A stretch of 13,450 nt of DNA from SZUA-430 sp044375275 (GTDB lineage: Bacteria; Pseudomonadota; Alphaproteobacteria; Micropepsales; Micropepsaceae), in the NCBI GenBank assembly GCA_044375275.1, contig JBILMZ010000081.1, positions 1 through 13,450 of the forward strand, read 5' to 3'. The notes under the pieces are model-generated. The model did not search any database and had not been told where the DNA came from. It was given only the letters and a program-made list of their open reading frames with translations. Positions 7,512-13,450 of this stretch are shown one piece after another. Each line of letters begins with the position of its first letter. Position 1 is the first letter of the stretch. Position numbers and translations under genes: made by a program.

Positions 7512-8035
7512 GGCCGGATCAGGATCGGGGTTCCGATCTTCACGGCGGAGAAAATTTCCTCGATCTCCTCATTCGACACAGCAATGCAGCCTGCCGTCCA
7601 GTCGGCATAGAACCCAAGCGCATTGAGCGTGCCGAGACCTCCCGGTGAGCCGTGGATCATGATGGCGCCGCCGGGCGAGACACCCTTGCGGCGTGCGTTC
7701 TGGCGATCGGTCCTGTTGGGATAGGAGACCTTGAGCGAGAGATGGAAGCTCGACTTCGGGTTCTTGGCATCAATGATGTAGCGGCCTTCAGGCGTGCGTG
7801 AATCGCCTTCCTGTTCCTTGTGGCCTTCCGGATTTCCGCCGAGTGCGATCCGATAGGTTTTCAGCGCCTTGCGCCCGTTGAACAAGGTCATGATGCGCTT
7901 TTCCTTTTCGACAACGATGCCCGTCACCTTGCCGCGCAGGGGCGCAGCGTGGGCGGTCGCGGCAAGCATCAGGGACAGGAACAGCAGGATCAGGCGCATG
8001 GGCACGGCGGGGAATCCGTTTTTGCTGTAGCGCAT
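7508..8035 (-). CDS. Exported L,D-transpeptidase, YkuD domain
   Basis: A small YkuD-fold protein. Members form 3-3 peptidoglycan cross-links or attach proteins to peptidoglycan in the periplasm; which of these this one does cannot be told. Numbering from the ATG at 8033-8035 (175 residues), residues 14-30 form a hydrophobic signal ending in ATAHA, and the rest is one catalytic domain. The active-site blocks are IMIHGSPGG with His128 and TAGCIAVSN with the nucleophile Cys150; TAGC replaces the commoner SHGC. GDSRTPEG is the typical substrate-loop sequence. An alternative start is ATG 7997-7999 (163 residues), which still keeps the signal. The 8035 start has AGGGA three bases upstream, a short spacing, while 7999 has no ribosome site. 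The C-terminus ends right at the domain boundary. Confidence 0.9.
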   Translation of the reverse strand: MRYSKNGFPAVPMRLILLFLSLMLAATAHAAPLRGKVTGIVVEKEKRIMTLFNGRKALKTYRIALGGNPEGHKEQEGDSRTPEGRYIIDAKNPKSSFHLSLKVSYPNRTDRQNARRKGVSPGGAIMIHGSPGGLGTLNALGFYADWTAGCIAVSNEEIEEIFSAVKIGTPILIRP

Positions 8036-8158
8036 TTTCCCTGAAAAAGCGGCGGTCTTGTGACGATCAGCTTAAAAAATCTTCAGGCGCCCTGTTTCGC
8101 AGCGGGGAATGTGATTTACTGACGCCCTCCAGCAAAGCCCCTGTCGAAGGAGACTGTC
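8036..8158. promoter_or_regulatory. Divergent intergenic region, transpeptidase / CVNH-crystallin gene
   Basis: These 123 bases hold the start signals for two divergent exported proteins. The strongest element is GAAGGAG at 8146-8152, a near-consensus Shine-Dalgarno six bases before the ATG at 8159. TTGTGACGATC at 8058-8068 recurs exactly at 12839-12849 before phoU. No clear sigma-70 promoter pair was found. Confidence 0.5.
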
Positions 8159-9121
8159 ATGATGTCCGCACGCGCGCTGCTTCTTGCGTTGCTCGCCGTC
8201 GCCCTCTGGCCGCTCCCGGCGCAGGCGCAGAACCTGCCGTCAGGCAGCTACCAGAGCAGTTGCCAGAACATTGATGCGGACTGGAAGCGGCTTTCGGCGG
8301 TCTGTCGCAAGCGCAACGGACAGTGGAACTATTCGACGCTGGAAGACTATCGCCGCTGCCATGGTGACATTGCAAACTTCAATGGTCGCCTGACCTGCGT
8401 TGGAGGCGATGACGGGTATGGCGATGGCGACTATCACGACGGCGACCATAACGATGGCGGCTACAATGATGCCGACTGGACACCGCGCGGCTCCTATCAG
8501 CAGTCGTGCCGCCAGATCGACGTCGACCGCAAAACGCTTCGGGCCGAGTGTCGCGACAGGGATGGTCGCTGGCGCTATACGGAGTTGCAGGACTACAGCC
8601 TTTGCCGCGGTGACATCACCAACATGAATGGCATTCTTCGCTGCGAAGGCCGTGGCGGGGATGACTATACCGGTGGCGGAGACGGGCCGCGGGGTTCGTG
8701 GCGCAACAGCTGCATCAATCCGCGCTACTACGGATCGATGCTTTATGCGGAATGCAAGAACAGGTTTGGCCGTTACGTCCAGACGTCCATCGATTTCCGG
8801 CGCTGCAATCGCGACATCGCGAATGTTGACGGTCGCCTGGTGTGCGGTCAATCAGGTGCGTGGCCCAACTTTGCGATGATCACGCTCTACAGGCACTCGA
8901 ATTACGGTGGCAAGAGCCGCAGCTTTGATGGAGACGTGCCCGACCTCAATCGCTATGCATTTGGGGACATTGCGTCGAGTGCCGTCATCCAGGGCGGCGT
9001 CTGGCAGATTTGCGACCGGACGAACTACCGCGGGTATTGCATCGTGATTGATCGCACGCAGCCAAATTTCAACAGCCTCAGGTTCAATGACCGCGCGGAG
9101 TCCATCCGGCGGATCCGATAG
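8159..9121 (+). CDS. Secreted protein: three cyanovirin-N-like repeats plus beta/gamma-crystallin domain
   Basis: Function unknown; a carbohydrate-binding or calcium-binding extracytoplasmic protein is a reasonable inference. The 320-residue protein starts with a signal peptide (1-23, ending AQA). Three related units follow at 29-80, 111-162 and 179-229. Each begins GSY/GSW, has C-x13-C (the spacing of the Cys8-Cys22 disulfide in cyanovirin-N), and ends with a D-I-x-N-x-(N/D)-G-x-L block like the DHIANIDGTL of cyanovirin-N. Each unit also has two extra cysteines: 35/49/67/80, 117/131/149/162 and 185/199/216/229. Since one CVNH domain is two such halves, there are one and a half domains' worth. 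Residues 240-320 form a two-motif beta/gamma-crystallin domain (YRHSNYGGKSRSF, CDRTNYRGYC), with GDIASS and NDRAES as degenerate calcium sites. The linkers are Gly/Asp rich. An ideal ribosome site precedes the ATG; a second ATG follows immediately. Confidence 0.88.
   Translation: MMSARALLLALLAVALWPLPAQAQNLPSGSYQSSCQNIDADWKRLSAVCRKRNGQWNYSTLEDYRRCHGDIANFNGRLTCVGGDDGYGDGDYHDGDHNDGGYNDADWTPRGSYQQSCRQIDVDRKTLRAECRDRDGRWRYTELQDYSLCRGDITNMNGILRCEGRGGDDYTGGGDGPRGSWRNSCINPRYYGSMLYAECKNRFGRYVQTSIDFRRCNRDIANVDGRLVCGQSGAWPNFAMITLYRHSNYGGKSRSFDGDVPDLNRYAFGDIASSAVIQGGVWQICDRTNYRGYCIVIDRTQPNFNSLRFNDRAESIRRIR
8402..8479 (+). repeat. Asp/Gly-rich low-complexity linker within the CVNH-crystallin gene
   Basis: Codons 82-107 contain nine Asp, eight Gly, three Tyr, two His and two Asn, built from imperfect GGCGAT/GGCGAC-type units. 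It separates the first and second cyanovirin-like repeats; the second linker (163-178) is shorter but of similar composition. It may be a flexible spacer or a weak metal-binding stretch, and is prone to length change by slippage. Confidence 0.7.
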
Positions 9122-9153
9122 GCATCACCAGACACTTGATCACGGAGACTAAA

Positions 9154-10011
9154 ATGAGCCGCAAGCATGAAGACAGGGACAGTTCCGGAATCGACCGGAG
9201 AGCCGTTCTTGCAACAAGCCTGACCGCGGGATTTGCGCTTTCGGTCCAACCCGTCACGGCGTCGGTCATTGCGACGGATGCCAATGGCCTCGAAGCTGGC
9301 GACGTGAAGATCCCCGTCTCCGACGGGACCATCCCGGCGTACCAGGCGCGGCCTGCGGGTGGGCGCAACCTGCCTGTCGTGATCGTGATCCAGGAGATCT
9401 TCGGCATCCACGAGTGGATACGCGACGTGTGCCGTCGCTTTGCCAAGGAAGGCTATATCGCCGTTGCTCCCTATCTCTATTCGCGGCAGGGCGATGCGCT
9501 CGCCTACACCGACATCAGGAAGCTGGTCGAGGAAGTCGTGTCCAAGGTCGATGATACGGTCGTGCTCAGCGACATTGACGCGACGGTGGCTTGGGCCAAC
9601 AAGAATGGGGGCGATGCGGCGCGGCTTGGCGTTACCGGCTTTTGCTGGGGCGGTCGACAGACATGGCTCTACACGGCGCACAGTTCGCAGGTGAAGGCCG
9701 GAGTCGCCTGGTATGGGCAGATGGTTCGCCGCGAAGGGAGCACGGCGCCGAAGCATCCGGTTGAAGTGGCTGCAGGGATCAAGGGCAGGGTGCTCGGGCT
9801 CTATGGCGAGATCGACAAGGGCATTCCCCTCACTCAGGTCGACGCGATGCGTGCCGCATTGGCGGCCGCAGGGGACACAAAGTCGGAAATCGTGGTTTAT
9901 CCGGGTGCCGATCACGGATTTTTGGCTGATTACAGGCCGATGTATAACGAGGCTGCCGCAAAAGACGCATGGGCGCGCTGTCTTGCATGGTTTAAGTCGC
10001 ACGGGGTGTGA
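9154..10011 (+). CDS. Exported dienelactone hydrolase-family protein
   Basis: Alpha/beta-hydrolase of the dienelactone hydrolase family; substrate unknown. The ATG at 9154 is chosen because GGAG at 9144-9147 lies six bases upstream; an in-frame TTG at 9136 has no such site. The 285-residue protein has the Cys-Asp-His triad of the family: Cys164 in GFCWGG, Asp221 in GEIDKGIP and His254 in GADHGF. The conserved VVIVIQEIFGIHEWI block carries the Glu that contacts the nucleophile in known family members. The N-terminus has a twin-arginine-like motif (IDRRAVLATSL) before a hydrophobic run ending near VTAS, so Tat export to the periplasm is likely. Family members act on lactones and esters, and many exported homologues have no assigned substrate. 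It lies 32 bases after the CVNH-crystallin gene and 24 before the MFS-kinase gene, probably in one transcript. Confidence 0.92.
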   Translation: MSRKHEDRDSSGIDRRAVLATSLTAGFALSVQPVTASVIATDANGLEAGDVKIPVSDGTIPAYQARPAGGRNLPVVIVIQEIFGIHEWIRDVCRRFAKEGYIAVAPYLYSRQGDALAYTDIRKLVEEVVSKVDDTVVLSDIDATVAWANKNGGDAARLGVTGFCWGGRQTWLYTAHSSQVKAGVAWYGQMVRREGSTAPKHPVEVAAGIKGRVLGLYGEIDKGIPLTQVDAMRAALAAAGDTKSEIVVYPGADHGFLADYRPMYNEAAAKDAWARCLAWFKSHGV

Positions 10012-10035
10012 CACTGAACCGACTGAGACGGCCGC

Positions 10036-12783
10036 GTGGCGGGTGAGACTGAAGATGAGGCCAGATTCCAGAAGGAGATGGCCTCCAATCTGACGCGAAA
10101 CTACCTGAGCCAGCTTGCCCATGGCATGCTGGCGATGACAGGCTTTCGCCTCGTCAACGCGCCCACTTTCGTTCCCGCCTATCTGTTCCTGCTTTCGGGT
10201 TCGGCGTCGACCGTCGGCCTGGTGCTGGCCATGCAGCACCTCGGCTCGTTCTTCAGCAGTGTCTTCGGCGCGACCGCAATCGAGCATCGCCGCCGCATCG
10301 TGGATCTCGGCCTTCGCTATGGCTGGATGATGCGGCTGTCGGTGCTGGGCCTTGCGCTTGCAGGCTTCCTGCTGCCGCCATCGATCACGCTTTATGTCTT
10401 TGCGATCTTCCTCGGGCTGCTGGGCGTCTTTTCGGGCATGCAGAACGTGCTCTGGAACGTTCTGCTGACCAAGACCATTCCGGCTGACCGTCGCGGCATG
10501 CTGATCGGCCTTCGCAATTTTCTCGGTGGGGCGACGGCGTCGGCGGTTGCCTTTGTCGGCGGAAGTTATCTCGTCGAGAGCAATGCGCTGGGCAATGGCT
10601 ATGCGTCGACATTTCTTCTGGCGTTCCTGCTGACTGCGGCGGGCCTGTCGCTGCTCTATCTTGTTCGCGAACCCGATTCACCCAACGTGCGTGAACCGGT
10701 CAGCGTGCGGGAACGCATTGCGGACATCCCGGCGCTGCTTCGTGATCCTGGTTTCGCAGGCTACTTCTGGGCGCAGTCCCTGGCGACGCTGGGTGCGCTG
10801 GCGCTTCCGTTCTACGTGCTCTACATCGTCGACACGCAAGGCATGACGGGAGAAGTCCTTGGCCTGCTGTCTCTTGCGCTGCTGGCCTCGCAGACGGTTG
10901 CCAATCTGGGGTGGGGCGCCCTGGCTGACCGGCTTGGCTTCAAGGCGGTGTTCGTGCCGGCGCTGTTGCTTTGGGCGGGGTCGACGGTGGGGCTCATGTT
11001 CGCCAAGGATCTCAGCGGAACCGTCTTCTGCTTTGCCGGCATCGGTGCGGGATATGCCGGTTACCTGATTGCGGCGCAGAACATGGTTTTGGAGTTCGGA
11101 TCGCGCGAAGACCTTCCCATGCGCATCGCGATGGTTAACTCTGCGCAGTCCCTTGTACAGGTCATTGGCGCCATTGCCGGCGGTCATATGGCGCAGTCCC
11201 TCGGCTTCGAGGAAGTTTTTGTCGCGGCGGTGCTCGCAAAACTCGCAGCGGCAGTCCTGTTGTGGTTTTATGTGGCAGAGCCGCGCCGGCGTGAAGAGCG
11301 CGTCGCGGCCGCTATTGATGATGTCCAGGGACTTGGAATGCCCGTTCAACCTGCGGAAGCCACCAGCATGAAGCCTGAACCGACACGATCGGCGAAGCGG
11401 GCTGCGGACGCAGCGCCTGAAAGGCGCCGCGCACGCTCGGCTGTTGGCGTGCGCGTGGATGACATCAAATGGGTTCTCGTGGCGTCGTGGATCGCGTTCT
11501 TCCTGGTGGCGGCCTGGACGCAGCAATGGACGTTCAGTTTCATTCTCGCCATTGCGGTCAGCGCTTTCGCGGTCGCACGTCTCGGTTACGTCAAGAGCAT
11601 TCCTGATCCCCTGCCGTCAGCGGAAGAGATGATGGCGCTGCGTGCGGCTGCAGCGATCGCCGAGCCGCCCGTCGTCCAGGCGACAACAGATTTTTCCGCA
11701 CCGGAGATCGTTCGCCGACTCTCGAACCCTTCGGTCCTCACGGACCATACGGGACGCATCATTGTCGCCAACGAGTCCCTTGAGCGGTTGCTGGGTGTTG
11801 CCGAGCCCCGCAAGCACCTGGCCAGCCTGATCCGCGCGCCACAAGTGCTTGGCGCCCTCGAACTCGCGATTGCAGGCCGCGGGATGCAAAGGGTTTCCTT
11901 TTCGATTGTCGGCACGACGGACCAGATCTTCGAGGCGGAGATCACGCCGATTGACAGCCCTGACGGATCCATCAGGGCGGTGCTGGTCCACCTCCAGGAC
12001 ATGACGAAGGCACAACGCGTCGAGCAGATGCGTGCCGACTTTGTCGCCAATGCCAGCCATGAACTGCGAACGCCACTTGCGTCCCTCACGGGGTTCATCG
12101 ACACGCTGCGTGGACACGCGAAAGATGATCCGGAGGCACAGGACCGCTTCCTGGCCATCATGGGTGAGCAGGCAGCACGCATGCGGCGGCTCATCGATGA
12201 CCTGCTTTCGCTGAGCCGCATCGAGCTCAACGAGCACGTGCGTCCTTCGGGGAGCGTCAACCTGAGTGACGTCGTCGAGGAGATCGTCCATGCCATGCAG
12301 CCCATGGCGATTGCAGCGAACATCCAGCTCGATTTTGTCGAGCCATCGTCACTGCCAAATGTCACGGGTGACCGCGATGAACTCTATCAGGTTGTCCAGA
12401 ACCTGATCGACAACGCGATCAAGTATGGGAGGCCCCATACGCCTGTTGTTGTCGAACTGGGCACGCGGCGCTCTGGTCCCGGAGAGCCGGGACCCTCTCC
12501 GGCTGTCTACCTGTCAGTAAAGGATCGCGGGGAAGGTATTGCCCGTGAGCACATTCCTCGCCTCACAGAGCGGTTCTACCGCGTCGATGTCAGGCGCAGC
12601 CGTGCGATCGGGGGAACGGGCCTCGGACTGGCCATCGTCAAGCACATCATCAACCGCCATCGCGGTCGTCTTCTTATCGAAAGCCAGATCGGAGAGGGGT
12701 CTGTTTTCACCGTTCACCTTCCTCTGGCAACCGCGGCGGGCGCAAACGAAGCGCCAATGCCGGGTCTTTTGACATCATCATAA
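10036..12783 (+). CDS. phoR: MFS transporter fused in frame to PhoR-type sensor histidine kinase
   Basis: One uninterrupted 915-codon frame encodes two proteins normally found apart. Residues about 20-415 are a complete MFS transporter of about 12 membrane segments, with motif-A-like GWGALADRLGFK (292-303) in its second half; substrate unknown. Residues 416-475 are a charged Ala/Arg/Pro-rich linker. The kinase follows: two membrane helices (about 478-494 and 499-515) with almost no periplasmic loop, as is typical of PhoR, then a PAS domain (about 560-657), HisKA with His675 in SHELRTP, and an ATPase domain with N-box QNLIDNAIKYG (788-798), DRGEG (830-834) and GGTGLGL (859-865). All catalytic motifs are intact. 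The best-supported reading is a phosphate-regulon kinase, given its PhoR-like sequence and phoU downstream. The N-terminus is uncertain: GTG 10036, or ATG 10078 (which has AAGGAG directly against it). A cis-linked transporter-sensor is inferred, not shown. Confidence 0.9.
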   Translation: MAGETEDEARFQKEMASNLTRNYLSQLAHGMLAMTGFRLVNAPTFVPAYLFLLSGSASTVGLVLAMQHLGSFFSSVFGATAIEHRRRIVDLGLRYGWMMRLSVLGLALAGFLLPPSITLYVFAIFLGLLGVFSGMQNVLWNVLLTKTIPADRRGMLIGLRNFLGGATASAVAFVGGSYLVESNALGNGYASTFLLAFLLTAAGLSLLYLVREPDSPNVREPVSVRERIADIPALLRDPGFAGYFWAQSLATLGALALPFYVLYIVDTQGMTGEVLGLLSLALLASQTVANLGWGALADRLGFKAVFVPALLLWAGSTVGLMFAKDLSGTVFCFAGIGAGYAGYLIAAQNMVLEFGSREDLPMRIAMVNSAQSLVQVIGAIAGGHMAQSLGFEEVFVAAVLAKLAAAVLLWFYVAEPRRREERVAAAIDDVQGLGMPVQPAEATSMKPEPTRSAKRAADAAPERRRARSAVGVRVDDIKWVLVASWIAFFLVAAWTQQWTFSFILAIAVSAFAVARLGYVKSIPDPLPSAEEMMALRAAAAIAEPPVVQATTDFSAPEIVRRLSNPSVLTDHTGRIIVANESLERLLGVAEPRKHLASLIRAPQVLGALELAIAGRGMQRVSFSIVGTTDQIFEAEITPIDSPDGSIRAVLVHLQDMTKAQRVEQMRADFVANASHELRTPLASLTGFIDTLRGHAKDDPEAQDRFLAIMGEQAARMRRLIDDLLSLSRIELNEHVRPSGSVNLSDVVEEIVHAMQPMAIAANIQLDFVEPSSLPNVTGDRDELYQVVQNLIDNAIKYGRPHTPVVVELGTRRSGPGEPGPSPAVYLSVKDRGEGIAREHIPRLTERFYRVDVRRSRAIGGTGLGLAIVKHIINRHRGRLLIESQIGEGSVFTVHLPLATAAGANEAPMPGLLTSS
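11327..11340 (+). promoter_or_regulatory. Possible internal ribosome site and start for a free PhoR
   Basis: AGGGA at 11327-11331 lies six bases before an in-frame ATG at 11338, which is codon 435 of the fusion, just where the transporter ends. Initiation here would give a 481-residue kinase with both membrane helices, PAS, HisKA and ATPase domains, a normal PhoR size. The spacing is better than at either proposed start of the full gene. Whether it is used is not shown by sequence. Confidence 0.4.
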
Positions 12784-12886
12784 AAGCTTCATTCATTTGT
12801 CACACAAGGTTTGGGCGCCTATCATAAGCGTTCGCGTGTTGTGACGATCTGATGTTGCAGTGCGTGCATCGTCATAGCGAGGACCC
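12784..12886. other. Intergenic region between the kinase fusion and phoU
   Basis: This 103-base gap has no terminator-like hairpin with a T-run, so read-through from the fusion gene into phoU is possible. It holds the weak Pho box, the TTGTGACGATC copy at 12839-12849 that also occurs at 8058-8068, and a GAGG ribosome site at 12879-12882, four bases before the phoU ATG. Confidence 0.5.
12786..12803 (+). promoter_or_regulatory. Weak candidate Pho box upstream of phoU
   Basis: GCTTCAT-N4-TTGTCAC has the 7-4-7 layout of a PhoB-binding direct repeat (CTGTCAT halves), matching four and five of seven positions. It sits in the 103-base gap between the kinase fusion and phoU, 84 bases before the phoU start, where a Pho-regulon promoter would be expected. 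The match is weak and could be chance. Confidence 0.25.
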
Positions 12887-13450
12887 ATGGCTGAACATAT
12901 CGTCAAGTCATTTCATGACCAGCTTGAAGGGCTGAGCACCAGTATCGTCCAGATGGGCGGGCTATGCGAAACACAGCTCACCGACGCGATTGAAGCCATG
13001 GCGCGACGCGACATGGGGCTGGCGGAGAAAATTGTCGGGCTTGATGCGAAGATTGATGAACTCGAGGCGCAGATCGAGCTGCAGGCCATTCGCCTTCTTG
13101 CGCTGCGCCAGCCGGTCGCTTCCGACCTGCGCGACACGCTTGGAGCGCTCAAGATTTCGGTAGACCTGGAACGTATCGGCGACCTTGCCAAGAATGTCGC
13201 CAAGCGCGCCATCGTGGTGTCGCGGGAGGCCACGGACCAGAACCTTGTTCAGGGACTTGTCCGCATGGGCCGGCTGTCCCTGACGCAGCTCAAGAACGTG
13301 CTCGATGCCTATTCGCGTCGTGACGAGAATGCGGCCATGACAGTCTGGAAGTGCGACGACGAGATCGACGAGATCTACAACTCGCTGTTCCGGGAACTGC
13401 TGACCTACATGATGGAAGACCCGAAGAAGATCGGCCTTTCAACACATCTT
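12887..13450 (+). CDS. phoU: Phosphate signalling protein PhoU (3' end outside window)
   Basis: PhoU is a cytoplasmic helical-bundle protein that, in the established model, links the PstSCAB transporter to PhoR and keeps the kinase off when phosphate is plentiful. The 188 codons present run to the window edge; complete PhoU proteins are usually about 220-240 residues, so the last helices are missing. The metal-binding ExxxDxxxN signature is visible in the first half as LERIGDLAKN (E95, D99, N103). The second half begins with a similar three-helix unit, including CDDEIDEIYN. The start ATG at 12887 has GAGG upstream. It lies 103 bases after the MFS-kinase fusion, which strengthens the PhoR assignment of that gene. 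In many alphaproteobacteria pstSCAB lies between phoR and phoU; here it does not. Confidence 0.96.
   Translation, partial: MAEHIVKSFHDQLEGLSTSIVQMGGLCETQLTDAIEAMARRDMGLAEKIVGLDAKIDELEAQIELQAIRLLALRQPVASDLRDTLGALKISVDLERIGDLAKNVAKRAIVVSREATDQNLVQGLVRMGRLSLTQLKNVLDAYSRRDENAAMTVWKCDDEIDEIYNSLFRELLTYMMEDPKKIGLSTHL

Noticed and set aside
9136..9153. TTG start for the dienelactone hydrolase
   Set aside because: There is no ribosome site before it, whereas the ATG at 9154 has GGAG at ideal spacing and gives a clean Tat-like N-terminus.
9025..10287. A 420-codon minus-strand frame opposite the hydrolase gene
   Set aside because: It crosses three real plus-strand genes and encodes no recognisable domain.

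Overview
The window is GC-rich, densely coded chromosomal DNA. It most likely comes from an alphaproteobacterium: SdhB, BioB, the histidine kinase and PhoU all read as alphaproteobacterial types. The genus cannot be fixed from sequence alone; Acetobacteraceae and Sphingomonadales are both possible. No tRNA, rRNA, CRISPR array, insertion sequence or phage gene is visible. No stretch without a gene exceeds about 125 bases.

Layout. (1) Positions 1-2486, minus strand: a lipoprotein-type M1 zinc aminopeptidase that runs off the left edge. (2) 2611-3390, plus: a solitary sdhB, with no sdhC, sdhD or sdhA beside it. (3) 3394-7511: a divergent biotin cluster. bioB-bioA read left and bioF-bioD read right from a 91-base shared region. 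Both pairs have 4-base stop/start overlaps, so each looks translationally coupled. (4) 7508-8035, minus: a small exported YkuD-type L,D-transpeptidase whose stop codon overlaps the bioD stop within one TTAA. (5) 8159-12783, plus: three closely spaced genes (gaps of 32 and 24 bases). These are a secreted protein with three cyanovirin-N-like half-repeats and a beta/gamma-crystallin domain, a dienelactone hydrolase with a Tat-like signal, and a 915-codon gene joining a complete MFS transporter to a PhoR-type sensor kinase. (6) 12887 to the right edge: the first 188 codons of phoU.

How the genes work together. BioF, BioA, BioD and BioB cover all four late steps from pimeloyl thioester to biotin. 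The pimeloyl-making genes (bioC/bioH or bioZ) are not in the window. SdhB needs its partner subunits from another locus. The kinase and PhoU point to phosphate-starvation signalling, but no pst transporter gene lies between them. Instead, an MFS transporter of unknown substrate is fused in frame to the kinase.

The MFS-PhoR fusion is the most unusual item. A Shine-Dalgarno-like site followed by an in-frame ATG at the domain junction suggests the gene could also yield a free kinase. The cyanovirin-like/crystallin protein is the second most interesting.
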